Assembly: GCA_910583885.1 (NCBI GenBank)
Contig: CAJUAC010000009.1
Coordinates: 8,062-72,061, forward strand
Origin: an uncultured Oscillospiraceae bacterium
GTDB taxonomy: Bacteria; Bacillota; Clostridia; Oscillospirales; Oscillospiraceae
DNA length: 64,000 nucleotides
Direction of reading: 5' to 3'
The position numbers and the translations under genes were made by a program. Positions 1 to 7,314 of this stretch are shown piece by piece; position 1 is the first letter of the stretch; every line of letters starts with the position of its first letter. Under the pieces are notes generated by a model that ran no database searches, was not told where the DNA came from, and saw only the letters and a list, made by a program, of their open reading frames with translations.

Positions 1-630
1 GTTGACGAAGAGCGCCGGTTCCCTCGGCGTCAGCACCAGCTGCGGCCTGATATCCTTGACATAATCCGCCAGCGCTTTCACCGCTGTTGCATAGAGCGGG
101 ATAATCCGCTCCTTGCCCCGGCTGGAGCAACGGATGAACCCTACAGGCAGATTGACATCCTCTACATTCAGATTGATCAGTTCACTAACCCGGATACCTG
201 TAGCATAGAGGAGCTCCAGCATGGCGTGGTCACGGAAGCCCTTCGGGTCAACGCACTGGGGCTGCTCCAGAAACAGCTCCACCTCCTTGCCGGTAAGGAT
301 CTGGGGCAGCTTCCGCTCCGTCCGGACCGGCGAGGTATGCTTGGCCGGGTTGACGTACACCACCCCTCTGCTGAGGAGATATCTGTAAAAGGATTTCAGT
401 GAAGCAATCCCCCGGGCTACACTGGCCGCAGACTTCCCCTTGCTGGACATATAGACCATATAGCGCTCAATATGATCCTCTGTACATTGGGGAAGCTCTA
501 TACCTCCCTCCGCCTCCGCGAGGTAGTGGGCGAACTGGGTCACGTCTCGGACATAGGACGCGACTGTATTGTCCGAGGAGTTCCGCTCCAGCTCCAGATA
601 TTGCGCATACTCTGCGATATAATTTGCCAA
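1..630 (-). CDS. xerD: Tyrosine recombinase XerD (3' part off the window)
   Basis: Site-specific tyrosine recombinase of the XerC/XerD family, which resolves chromosome dimers at dif. I read 210 residues before the left edge; the family is near 300, so the C-terminal HxxR, H/W and Tyr nucleophile are outside. Residues 1-90 form the SAM-like core-binding domain. The catalytic domain shows the first Arg in ATGIRVSEL (R147) and the beta-hairpin Lys in SSRGKERIIPL (K173). The start is a TTG at 630, preceded by GGGAGG about 10 bases upstream; no ATG gives a fitting N-terminus. It lies 28 bases downstream of spoIIM, the same order as in Bacillus subtilis, where the recombinase beside spoIIM is XerD (RipX); this is why I prefer XerD over XerC. 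Confidence 0.92.
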   Translation of the reverse strand, partial: MANYIAEYAQYLELERNSSDNTVASYVRDVTQFAHYLAEAEGGIELPQCTEDHIERYMVYMSSKGKSAASVARGIASLKSFYRYLLSRGVVYVNPAKHTSPVRTERKLPQILTGKEVELFLEQPQCVDPKGFRDHAMLELLYATGIRVSELINLNVEDVNLPVGFIRCSSRGKERIIPLYATAVKALADYVKDIRPQLVLTPREPALFVN

Positions 631-658
631 AGAGGCCCCCTCCCTTCTTTAGTATCCA

Positions 659-1294
659 TCACAACACCTCCCCAAGCGCTAAACGGAATAGGACAGGTGT
701 TAAAAGCCGTTCACAGCACACACCAACGGCTAGAATTACAGCACACAACACAAACAACAGCAAGTACCTACTCCCATACTGTACAGGAGAGGACCGCTTC
801 CCCCGGCCAAAAGACAGCAGGAAAAGTTCAATTGACAATGGCCAAGCCTCGTTGGCCAACGCCAAAAAACAAGGCAGGGTAAACACCAACCGTACCAACA
901 GCACCCCCATGGCCAATAGCACGCCTTCCCTGCCATAGCAGCGGACGAAGCAGGATACGGTGTACATAGTTAAAAATCCAAACAACCCCGACAGAGCTGG
1001 GATCAAGGCTATCCCCGCCGAGGAGAACCCAAACAAAAACAACAGCACCGCATATCCAAAATACATCACCACACAACTGAGCATGGACACCACCACGCCC
1101 TCTGCGTCATACACGGCGCAGTAGTCGGTCAAATACTGATCCAGTGCCGCTCGGGCTTCACCGCCACAGGCGCCAGCGTACAGGTGGCCCGCCAGCGCCC
1201 CTGCCAAAAACAACAGGGCCAACAGCAGGCCGCGGAGCAGGGACGGATCCCAGTCCCCCCATCGGATTGTACGCAGGACAGTCCGTCCACGCAT
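659..1294 (-). CDS. spoIIM: Stage II sporulation protein M
   Basis: Integral membrane protein of 211 residues, the usual length for SpoIIM, a component of the SpoIIDMP complex that drives septal peptidoglycan remodelling and engulfment. It has a cytoplasmic N-terminus, a first membrane helix at about residues 19-40, a short extracytoplasmic loop with two Cys, then about four further hydrophobic segments. The ATG at 1294 is preceded by GAGGTGATGGAAG. Its position directly upstream of xerD matches the Bacillus locus. The upstream promoter looks vegetative rather than sporulation-specific. The assignment rests on topology, length and context; the family is poorly conserved in sequence. Confidence 0.85.
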   Translation of the reverse strand: MRGRTVLRTIRWGDWDPSLLRGLLLALLFLAGALAGHLYAGACGGEARAALDQYLTDYCAVYDAEGVVVSMLSCVVMYFGYAVLLFLFGFSSAGIALIPALSGLFGFLTMYTVSCFVRCYGREGVLLAMGVLLVRLVFTLPCFLALANEAWPLSIELFLLSFGRGKRSSPVQYGSRYLLLFVLCAVILAVGVCCERLLTPVLFRLALGEVL

Positions 1295-1391
1295 CTTCCA
1301 TCACCTCTCCACCAGCATATGCCGTGTGGACAAGGTTTAGAAGCGCCGCCTTTTTGACAGGCCTTCTGCAACATCAGATACCGTTTTTAAT

Positions 1392-1420
1392 ATAATAGTG
1401 CAATTGCGCCAGATTCGCAA
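1392..1420 (-). promoter_or_regulatory. Promoter of spoIIM-xerD
   Basis: On the minus strand a TTGCGA box (1415-1420) is followed by 17 bases and TATTAT (1392-1397), a good SigA-type match. It lies about 100 bases upstream of the spoIIM start. Confidence 0.55.
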
Positions 1421-1692
1421 GGGAAAAACAAGTATTGTGCAGTTTTTTGTCAATTATAACGAAATATTATGTAAACAGCATTATGTAAATCTATATTTTG
1501 AGGAAGATAATTTGTCTATTCCGCTACCCGGTTTTATTTATTTTGTGCTTTTTTTTCAAAATGGCACCATATCTAGTAGGATCTGTGCTATACAAAATGT
1601 AATCAGCAATTTAGCCGGGCATCCGCCCGGCTAAATCTGATTTTTTTACTTTTGGTGATTTTCACATCTTGACAAACCGTTCCCAGCGGCTA
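1421..1692. other. A+T-rich intergenic stretch without a convincing gene
   Basis: This gap between the spoIIM promoter and the TIGR04086 gene is much richer in A+T than its neighbours. It holds a direct repeat of ATTATGTAAA (two copies within about 25 bases near 1467-1490) and ends in the hairpin at 1609-1647. A 78-codon plus-strand frame (1398-1634) exists, but it has no Shine-Dalgarno sequence and ends inside the hairpin. Confidence 0.5.
1609..1647. terminator. Intrinsic terminator, 12-bp stem
   Basis: ATTTAGCCGGGC (1609-1620) pairs perfectly with 1625-1636 around a 4-base loop. On the plus strand it is followed by a T7 run at 1641-1647. On the minus strand it lies just downstream of the TIGR04086 gene, so it could end transcripts from either side; the U-tract is better on the plus strand. 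Confidence 0.75.
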
Positions 1693-2133
1693 TCAAGAGC
1701 GTTTCTTCCTGCGGGATCTGGTCTTGCCCCGCCCACTGCCACCCTTGGGGAGGTTATAGCCAACAATAGCTGCCAGCAGGCCCCCTGCTGCCATAGACAG
1801 CCCCAGCCCAGTCAAGCCGTTTTCAATAGAGATGGCGTCGGCCGTAAAAAACGCGGCTGTCAGCGTCAAGGTGAGGAAGACAGCCGCTACCACAGGGATG
1901 GACAACATGGAGGTCCCCTTCCCTTTCAGCACACTGTAACCGCACCCTAGGAAGGACGACAGGGCTGCGGCCACACATACCATCGGATAGAGCTGATCCA
2001 TCCCCATAATCCCCTTGTCGATCAGCAGTGCGCAGAAGAATTGGAGCGCGACATAGGCTACCAGTGCCAGCACGCCACCGATCAGGCAGTTTTTGACCAT
2101 GCCCTTTGGCAGAGACATCACGATCTTTGACAT
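1693..2133 (-). CDS. TIGR04086 family membrane protein
   Basis: Small polytopic membrane protein of 146 residues with four hydrophobic segments (about 17-40, 44-66, 75-97, 104-125) and a very basic tail rich in Arg and Lys. The pattern fits the TIGR04086 family of Clostridia and Bacilli, which has no known biochemical function and is often next to yajC, as here. Its ATG (2133) is preceded by CCGGGAGG and seven bases. That ribosome binding site is one arm of a long hairpin (2141-2184), so translation may depend on the hairpin opening. Confidence 0.75.
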   Translation of the reverse strand: MSKIVMSLPKGMVKNCLIGGVLALVAYVALQFFCALLIDKGIMGMDQLYPMVCVAAALSSFLGCGYSVLKGKGTSMLSIPVVAAVFLTLTLTAAFFTADAISIENGLTGLGLSMAAGGLLAAIVGYNLPKGGSGRGKTRSRRKKRS

Positions 2134-2140
2134 AGCAGAA

Positions 2141-2184
2141 CCTCCCGGAAAATATACTGATAAGCCAGTATATTGGCCGGGAGG
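2141..2184 (-). promoter_or_regulatory. Hairpin containing the ribosome binding site of the TIGR04086 gene
   Basis: Two nested stems, 2151-2159 with 2166-2174 (9 bp) and 2141-2148 with 2177-2184 (8 bp), are separated by an AA/GG internal loop and capped by 6 bases. On the minus-strand RNA the 3' arm CCGGGAGG is the Shine-Dalgarno of the gene starting at 2133. It sits 23 bases after the yajC stop. It could be an intercistronic stabiliser, a partial terminator or a translational switch; the sequence alone does not decide. Confidence 0.65.
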
Positions 2185-2207
2185 TCCGGTTATTCTGTTG
2201 GACAGGT

Positions 2208-2594
2208 TTATTTGGCTGCGTTATCGGAGCCTTCCTCAATTCGGGGCGGATCCTCTTCGCCCTTAGCCTTCTTCCCCTTCTTGTCCTCGGGCTGCTGGCT
2301 GTTGTTCGTGGATACGGCCCACTTGGTAAGCTCCATGCGTACCCGGTCGTCGCTGGTCTCAATGATAATATTGTTGTCCGTGACCTGGACGATCCTGCCG
2401 ACGATGCCGCCGATGGTGGTGATCTGGTCGCCCTTTTTCAGGCTGTTACGCATCTCCTCCGCCTGCTTCTTCCTCTTGTTCTCCGGGCGGATCATCATGA
2501 AATACAGCATGGCAAGCATCACAACAACCGGCAGTAACAGAGAACCAAAGCCGGCTGTGGCATCTACTGCCCCAGATGTATAGAATACTGGCAT
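2208..2594 (-). CDS. yajC: Preprotein translocase subunit YajC
   Basis: YajC, a small single-pass membrane protein associated with the SecDF-YajC part of the Sec translocon. The 128-residue product has one membrane helix at about residues 17-36, followed by the family signature YFMMIRPENKRKKQ and a conserved cytoplasmic domain (LKKGDQITTIGGIVGRI). The tail after residue 100 is charged and low in complexity. I place the start at the ATG at 2594, preceded by AAGGAGGAATGTAAA; longer frames lack a better site. Its own promoter lies about 60 bases upstream. secD and secF are not adjacent. Confidence 0.93.
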   Translation of the reverse strand: MPVFYTSGAVDATAGFGSLLLPVVVMLAMLYFMMIRPENKRKKQAEEMRNSLKKGDQITTIGGIVGRIVQVTDNNIIIETSDDRVRMELTKWAVSTNNSQQPEDKKGKKAKGEEDPPRIEEGSDNAAK

Positions 2595-2655
2595 TTTACA
2601 TTCCTCCTTCTTCTTAAAATTTGCCCGTTCCGCCCTAACGAAACGCACTTTGGTT

Positions 2656-2684
2656 ATTATACCTGACTTGGACATGTTTGGCAA
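2656..2684 (-). promoter_or_regulatory. Promoter of yajC
   Basis: TTGCCA (2679-2684 on the minus strand), 17 bases, then TATAAT (2656-2661). Near-consensus vegetative promoter placed to transcribe yajC and the TIGR04086 gene. Confidence 0.8.
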
Positions 2685-2784
2685 GACTTAAATTGTGGAC
2701 TCCCTTTTCAGATTGGTGTTGCTCAATGCCATTTGACAAAATGATCCGTCATAGTATCTAAAGCGAGCAGATACCCTTTGGATA

Positions 2785-2973
2785 TCACGATAAGATACTT
2801 GCGATAACAGCAATCGTGCAAACTGATATTACGCCCACACTGAATACGATAATCACTTTTTTAACCTTTTTATTCCCATTTACTGCCGTATCTATTATAT
2901 CTGAAAATGAAGCACAAAAAATGGCAACGATCATTAACAATACAGGCATGAACAATAAAAAAAGTTTTTCCAT
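2785..2973 (-). CDS. Small membrane protein, function unknown
   Basis: Frame of 62 codons with two hydrophobic helices (about residues 4-25 and 42-60) joined by a short charged loop (VNGNKKVKK). The ATG at 2973 has GGAGGG four bases upstream; an in-frame GTG at 2985 would add four residues. Base composition is clearly A+T-richer than the yajC side, in keeping with the accessory stretch that continues to about 4.2 kb. I recognise no family. It may be a real small membrane protein or a remnant. Confidence 0.5.
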   Translation of the reverse strand: MEKLFLLFMPVLLMIVAIFCASFSDIIDTAVNGNKKVKKVIIVFSVGVISVCTIAVIASILS

Positions 2974-3165
2974 ATTTCCCTCCACAATTTCCGATTTGCG
3001 AGCTGATTATAGTACATAGTTATTACTGCATCAACCTGGTTTTGTAGAAACTGCCAAAGTGATACCTCGGCAACACTTTTCTCAAAAGGGACATTGTGGA
3101 TAGCCCATCTGGCCAGCTTCCTCCCTGCTGGTTGCTCAAGTCTCTGCCAGCTTGCTGTACACAGC

Positions 3166-3194
3166 TTGCGTCAGCCTCACCAATGTGATAAAAT
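3166..3194 (+). promoter_or_regulatory. Promoter of the metallophosphoesterase gene
   Basis: TTGCGT (3166-3171), 17 bases, TAAAAT (3189-3194), ending about 32 bases upstream of the chosen ATG. Confidence 0.65.
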
Positions 3195-3226
3195 ATGGCA
3201 AACACCTTGTATGGAGGAGGCTGGCT

Positions 3227-4108
3227 ATGGTTAATCAGATATCAGTTGCGGTGATGGCAGATATCCATAGCAACTATGAAGCGTTCCGGTCGTGTATACA
3301 TACGGCAACCAAAAAAGGGGTTCAACAGTATATTTTTCTTGGTGATTATCTGGGGGATTTGGCTTTCCCGCAAAAAACATTGAAACTGATGAAGGAATTA
3401 AAACGGGAGTATCCTTGCCTTTTTATCCGGGGCAACAAGGAGGAGTACTGGATCAATCATCGGAAAAATAGGGATGAAATTTGGAAAACAGGTGTTACCG
3501 GGACCGGAATGCTCTGCTACAACTATGAAAATATATCAGATGAAGACATTGATTTTTTTGAAGGTATGCCAATTTCAAAGGCGGTGCAATATGGTGGGTT
3601 CCCTGAATTTGTTGTATGCCATGGATCACCATTTCAAGTAAATCAAAGTATGCGACCGGATTATGCGTATATTGATGACCTTACAAAAAAGCTATCCACC
3701 GAATTAACACTATGTGGGCACTTCCATAGACAGATGGATTATACACGGAATGGAAGAAGGGTGTTAAATCCGGGCTCCATTGGCGTACCCCTCCGCAGTC
3801 CTGGTAAAGCGCAATTCCTGATATTGCATGGACGCAATGGATCATGGGAAATAGAATTTCTCTCTGTACCATATGATGTGGAGCAGGCTATCGCGGAAAT
3901 GGATGAAGAAAAACTATACCAGAAAGCACCAGGGTGGTATCAAATAACAAAGCATCTCCTCCGTACAGGGGAACACTCCCACGCCGCTATCGCAGCGAGG
4001 GCAGCAGAGCTCTATCATCTATCCTCCACTGTCCCAACGCAGAAGGACATTCCTGAAAAATATTGGGAAATGGCAATTGCAGAACTTGGGGCTTTTGACA
4101 ATGGTTAA
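3227..4108 (+). CDS. Calcineurin-like metallophosphoesterase
   Basis: Binuclear metallophosphoesterase of 293 residues. The metal-ligand blocks appear in order: DIHSN near residue 12, GDYLGD near 39, RGNKEE near 70, CHGSP near 130 and GHFHRQ near 165. The GNKE block replaces the common GNH(D/E), which also occurs in the YfcE/MJ0936-type and diadenosine tetraphosphatase-like branch. Residues after about 220 form an extension beyond the small phosphodiesterases, with no recognised domain. The start at 3227 has GGAGGAGG about seven bases upstream. The substrate is not predictable. The A+T-rich composition suggests acquisition separate from the flanking housekeeping genes. Confidence 0.82.
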   Translation: MVNQISVAVMADIHSNYEAFRSCIHTATKKGVQQYIFLGDYLGDLAFPQKTLKLMKELKREYPCLFIRGNKEEYWINHRKNRDEIWKTGVTGTGMLCYNYENISDEDIDFFEGMPISKAVQYGGFPEFVVCHGSPFQVNQSMRPDYAYIDDLTKKLSTELTLCGHFHRQMDYTRNGRRVLNPGSIGVPLRSPGKAQFLILHGRNGSWEIEFLSVPYDVEQAIAEMDEEKLYQKAPGWYQITKHLLRTGEHSHAAIAARAAELYHLSSTVPTQKDIPEKYWEMAIAELGAFDNG

Positions 4109-4183
4109 CTCTTATTAGGAACGATGGGCTGGCAACAACTACTCCATCATATACAGTTTATGCGGTATATCACAGGACCATCC

Positions 4184-4212
4184 TTGCCATTACCTGGGCG
4201 GTGTGCTATACT
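4184..4212 (+). promoter_or_regulatory. Promoter of the 63-aa gene
   Basis: TTGCCA (4184-4189), 17 bases, TATACT (4207-4212), with TGC directly before the -10 box. Strong vegetative match about 30 bases before the start codon. Confidence 0.75.
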
Positions 4213-4241
4213 CTTTTCAGAACAATTAGAGGAGGTTCCCT

Positions 4242-4433
4242 ATGACCGAACTGGAAAAATACCAGGCTTTTCACCAGCGGATCCGGCGGAGGAAAGCCGA
4301 AATCCCCGGGGAACTGGAGGCACTCCGCGCGGCTGGCAAGGGAAAAACCGTGCAGTTTAAAGAGTTGATGGCGGAAAAGCTGACAATGGAAATGATCTTA
4401 ACGCAGCTGCGTTATGCAGGTCTGGAGGAGTAA
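4242..4433 (+). CDS. Hypothetical 63-aa protein
   Basis: Short, charged, probably helical protein (63 residues) without membrane segment or cysteine. The N-terminal half is rich in Arg, Lys and Glu. It has the full set of expression signals: a strong promoter at 4184-4212, AGAGGAGG about seven bases before the ATG, and a hairpin just after the stop. These signals make it more likely to be real than its length suggests. I do not recognise a family. Confidence 0.65.
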   Translation: MTELEKYQAFHQRIRRRKAEIPGELEALRAAGKGKTVQFKELMAEKLTMEMILTQLRYAGLEE

Positions 4434-4444
4434 CCGCAACAATA

Positions 4445-4475
4445 ACGGGCTGGGACAAATACTGCCCCAGCCCGT
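4445..4475. terminator. Convergent hairpin between the 63-aa gene and the HAD gene
   Basis: ACGGGCTGGG (4445-4454) pairs with 4466-4475 around an 11-base loop. It sits between two convergent stop codons. U-runs are weak on both sides (TTATTGTT on the minus strand). Confidence 0.6.
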
Positions 4476-4478
4476 CCC

Positions 4479-5195
4479 CTATACAATTGCTGGAAGCTGC
4501 GACAGGGAATTCTCCAATTTCTGGAAAGTGCTGTGGGGATACTCCTCTACGGATAGCTCCCCTGGATTCTCCATATAGTCAGTTACCAGATAGACAGCCA
4601 TTCCCACTTGGACAGCCGCCATATCATCCACAGGGTTATTGCCCACCATCAGGCACTCGTCTCCCCTCTTCCCTATATGTTCCATAATACTACGGTAATA
4701 GGCTGGGTTCGGCTTGCTGTGGCGGCAGTCCTCGTAGGTGGTAACATAGTCAAAGTCCGCTGCGGCCAGGCCCACCCAGCCCAGACGGGTACTAACAGCT
4801 GACAACGGAAAGATGGGATTGGTGGCCAATACTAGGGTATAGCCCTTCTCCCGCAAGCTGTGAATCAGAGGCCCGCGATCCACCTGCTCTTTGAGTACAG
4901 AGCGGACTCCGTCAAACTCCTGGCTATAGAAGCCATCCAAAATGCTCTCCAACGCCAAGGCTTGGATTCCCAGCCTTTGGGTGAAGCACTCCCAAAAAAT
5001 TTGGCGGTTAGTGACACCGCCTTCATTTGATACCATAGCGGACACGCCCTTCCACAACGCATCTACTAACTGCCTGCCGTCATAACCCATAGGACTCAGA
5101 CGGTCTGTCAATGCTTGGAAATATACCCGGATAAATTCGTCCTGCATAAAGGGGGCCAGGGTTCCATCCAAGTCAAAAAGGATCGTATTGAGCAT
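4479..5195 (-). CDS. HAD-superfamily hydrolase
   Basis: Haloacid dehalogenase-type phosphohydrolase of 238 residues. Motif I FDLDGT near residue 9 gives the nucleophile and acid Asp. Motif II is the LATNP segment near 130, motif III the Lys of SKPNPAYY, and motif IV GNNPVDDMAA near 190. The helical cap between motifs I and II makes it subfamily I. The start at 5195 is preceded by AAGGAG and eight bases, and by a near-perfect promoter at 5217-5245. Longer frames run through that promoter and are rejected. The substrate is unknown. Confidence 0.85.
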   Translation of the reverse strand: MLNTILFDLDGTLAPFMQDEFIRVYFQALTDRLSPMGYDGRQLVDALWKGVSAMVSNEGGVTNRQIFWECFTQRLGIQALALESILDGFYSQEFDGVRSVLKEQVDRGPLIHSLREKGYTLVLATNPIFPLSAVSTRLGWVGLAAADFDYVTTYEDCRHSKPNPAYYRSIMEHIGKRGDECLMVGNNPVDDMAAVQVGMAVYLVTDYMENPGELSVEEYPHSTFQKLENSLSQLPAIV

Positions 5196-5216
5196 ATTTT
5201 CATCTCCTTGTGGGTC

Positions 5217-5245
5217 ATTATACCAAAGAACAGCCCATATGGCAA
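5217..5245 (-). promoter_or_regulatory. Promoter of the HAD hydrolase gene
   Basis: TTGCCA (5240-5245), 17 bases, TATAAT (5217-5222) on the minus strand. Confidence 0.8.
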
Positions 5246-5325
5246 GGAAAATCCTGTATTCCCACATCTTCACAGCAAACTCACAAAATTTTGCTCCTAT
5301 TCGATTATAATTGGAGGACAAGCCG

Positions 5326-6006
5326 ATGATCCCTCTTCTCTATCAAGACAAGGAATTTCTTGTCTGTTTAAAGCCCCCCGGCCTGTTGAGCCAGGAGGGG
5401 CCGGGAGAATCCCTCCCAGTACTTCTGACCGGACAGTTGGGTGGGGCTATCTACCCGGTCCACCGCCTAGACCGTGGGGTGGGCGGTGTGATGGCCTATG
5501 CCAGGACCAGCCGGGCAGCAGCTACCCTCTCCTCTGCCATCAGCCAGGGAAGGTTCCAGAAAGTTTATCTATGTATTGTTTTAGGAAAACCTGACCAAAA
5601 TGAGGGAGTCTGTCAAGATCTTCTGCTACATGACAAAATACGGAACAAGAGCTTTGTCGTCAACCGGATGCGCGGCGGCGTCCGGGAAGCCAGCCTGGCG
5701 TATCGCGTCCTGGCCTCACGGGATGGGTGCTCCTTGCTCAGGGTAGTGCTGCACACTGGCCGGACCCATCAAATCCGTGTCCAGCTCTCCAGCCGGGGTA
5801 CACCGCTTCTAGGTGATGGCAAGTATGGCGGTGGCAGTGGCCAGATTTCCCTGTGGAGTGCTGCCCTAGCTTTCCCCCACCCAAGGAGCGGGGAAGCTCT
5901 ATCTTTCCAGGCACCGCCCTCTGGCGGAGGATGGGAAATGTTTTGTCATGACATTGAGGTGCTTTTTCAAGATACCATTTTCTCTCCCAACCGCATGATC
6001 GATTAA
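5326..6006 (+). CDS. RluA-family RNA pseudouridine synthase
   Basis: Pseudouridine synthase of 226 residues without an N-terminal S4 domain. The catalytic loop HRLDRGVGGVM (about residues 46-56) carries the nucleophilic Asp, and the RTHQIRVQ block (about 150) is typical of RluA enzymes. It probably modifies rRNA or tRNA; the target base cannot be told. The ATG at 5326 has GGAGGA seven bases upstream. Its stop codon overlaps by two bases the stop of the convergent gene at 6003. Confidence 0.85.
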   Translation: MIPLLYQDKEFLVCLKPPGLLSQEGPGESLPVLLTGQLGGAIYPVHRLDRGVGGVMAYARTSRAAATLSSAISQGRFQKVYLCIVLGKPDQNEGVCQDLLLHDKIRNKSFVVNRMRGGVREASLAYRVLASRDGCSLLRVVLHTGRTHQIRVQLSSRGTPLLGDGKYGGGSGQISLWSAALAFPHPRSGEALSFQAPPSGGGWEMFCHDIEVLFQDTIFSPNRMID

Positions 6007-6563
6007 TCATGCGCAAGGGCGCTGTCCATCATAGCTTGGTCTATTCGGCGGAATATTTCTTCCAATTCTGTCTGGTGCAATATTTTTCGAGGCAGCCACG
6101 AACGATAAATTTGCTCTACCTCTGTAAGGCGTTCTGGTAATACCGCCTTGACAACATCACGGGCGTATCCATGCGCATCTATTTCATAGGGCAGATTTTC
6201 ATAAGCGCAGATGAAGTATTCTTCTTCACCAGGAAGCTGGCATCTCCTCCATAGTCCATCGATTAATTTCAAACAGATCCCATTATATAATATGACATAT
6301 TGGATGCTCCTCTGAATAGACTTGTCAAACTGCTGAGGGTAGATATACTGAACTGCGTACCTCAGTTCGTGATAAAAATAATAGAGCACCTCATAATCTG
6401 GCCTACTCCCCAACAGTTTCCTATTTAGAAACAGTGTCTTTACTACAATATCAAATGTACCGAAGGCATTTTCATATCCAGGAGGCATTTCATATGAGAG
6501 CTCTATCGCAAGATTGTTTGCTTGTACATAAGAAAAAAATTGTTGCTCTAAACAGAGTTTCAT
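6003..6563 (-). CDS. Conserved-looking protein of unknown function
   Basis: Soluble protein of 186 residues, A+T-richer than its surroundings. The central segment YYFYHELRYAVQYIYP resembles the HExxH helix of metallopeptidase-like proteins, but the last position is Tyr instead of His. If the family is a zinc enzyme, this copy lacks a ligand. No signal peptide or membrane segment is seen. The start at 6563 is preceded by GAGGAGAGGG. It is divergent from rubrerythrin and converges on the RluA-type gene with overlapping stop codons. No function is assigned. Confidence 0.6.
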   Translation of the reverse strand: MKLCLEQQFFSYVQANNLAIELSYEMPPGYENAFGTFDIVVKTLFLNRKLLGSRPDYEVLYYFYHELRYAVQYIYPQQFDKSIQRSIQYVILYNGICLKLIDGLWRRCQLPGEEEYFICAYENLPYEIDAHGYARDVVKAVLPERLTEVEQIYRSWLPRKILHQTELEEIFRRIDQAMMDSALAHD

Positions 6564-6601
6564 ATTCCCTCTCCTCTTTTTTGTTGCTGTCGTAAATACC
6601 A

Positions 6602-6630
6602 CTGACACTCCCCTCTGCATGTGCTATGCT
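6602..6630 (+). promoter_or_regulatory. Promoter of rubrerythrin
   Basis: CTGACA (6602-6607), 17 bases, TATGCT (6625-6630) with an extended TGTGC element, about 35 bases before the ATG. Confidence 0.6.
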
Positions 6631-6664
6631 GATACAAATTATTGAAAAGGAGGCTCCCTCTTCT

Positions 6665-7219
6665 ATGTCCCTGGAAAACACCAAAACATTAGAGAACCTG
6701 CGTGCAGCTCTAGCTGGCGAATCTATTGCCCGCAACAAGTACACCTACTTTGCCCAAGCAGCCCGTGCCAGCGGCAACGATAAAATTGCCGATGCATTCG
6801 AGCAGATGGCAAAAAACGAGATGATGCATGCGAAGTTCTGGTTTGAACAGCTCTATGGTAAGCCCTCCGATCCCGCCGAATGCATCATGCAGGCGGCACG
6901 GGGCGAGTACAGCGAGTGGCACGACATGTATCCTCGTTTTGCCCAGCAGGCCCGTGAAGAAGGGTTAGAGGATGTTGCCATCATGTTCGAGAAGGTGGCC
7001 GCCATTGAGCGCAACCATGAGAACCGCTTTATGACGCTGCTTGCGGAGCTGAGCCAGACAGGGGCGGCCCCTGTCCCTGCGGCGGAAGCCCCTACCCCCA
7101 AGCAGAAGAAGACTGGCTACCGCTGCCAGTTCTGCGGTGCGGTCTTTGAGCAGCGTCCCGATGTCTGCGACACCTGCGGGGCTATCGGTGCTTTTGAGTT
7201 CGTGGAATATTACGAGTAA
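6665..7219 (+). CDS. Rubrerythrin
   Basis: Non-heme diiron peroxidase that protects anaerobes from hydrogen peroxide, 184 residues. The ferritin-like four-helix domain (about 1-130) carries the ExxH ligand pairs E52-H55 (NEMMHA) and E115-H118 (IERNHE). After a Pro/Ala linker, a rubredoxin-like domain has C154, C157, C168 and C171. The start at 6665 is preceded by AAAGGAGG; a longer frame from 6626 lacks a site. It is transcribed alone, ending at the hairpin 7271-7300. The gene fits an obligate anaerobe. Confidence 0.93.
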   Translation: MSLENTKTLENLRAALAGESIARNKYTYFAQAARASGNDKIADAFEQMAKNEMMHAKFWFEQLYGKPSDPAECIMQAARGEYSEWHDMYPRFAQQAREEGLEDVAIMFEKVAAIERNHENRFMTLLAELSQTGAAPVPAAEAPTPKQKKTGYRCQFCGAVFEQRPDVCDTCGAIGAFEFVEYYE

Positions 7220-7270
7220 ACGCAGCATCCTTCTGGATCTCGTTGCCCCACCTACATAAATGCTTCAAAA

Positions 7271-7300
7271 AGAGCAGGCAGCACATAAGCTGCCTGCTCT
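7271..7300. terminator. Bidirectional terminator, rubrerythrin and the ispH-rpsA operon
   Basis: AGAGCAGGCAGC (7271-7282) pairs perfectly with 7289-7300 around ACATAA. On the minus strand it is followed by TTTTTGAAG, a good U-tract ending the long operon; the plus-strand tract is weaker. Confidence 0.85.
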
Positions 7301-7314
7301 CTCAATGCTTTTAA

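Noticed and set aside
1398..1634. Plus-strand frame of 78 codons upstream of spoIIM
   Set aside because: No Shine-Dalgarno, unlikely composition and a stop codon inside the terminator stem; kept only as a possible RNA.
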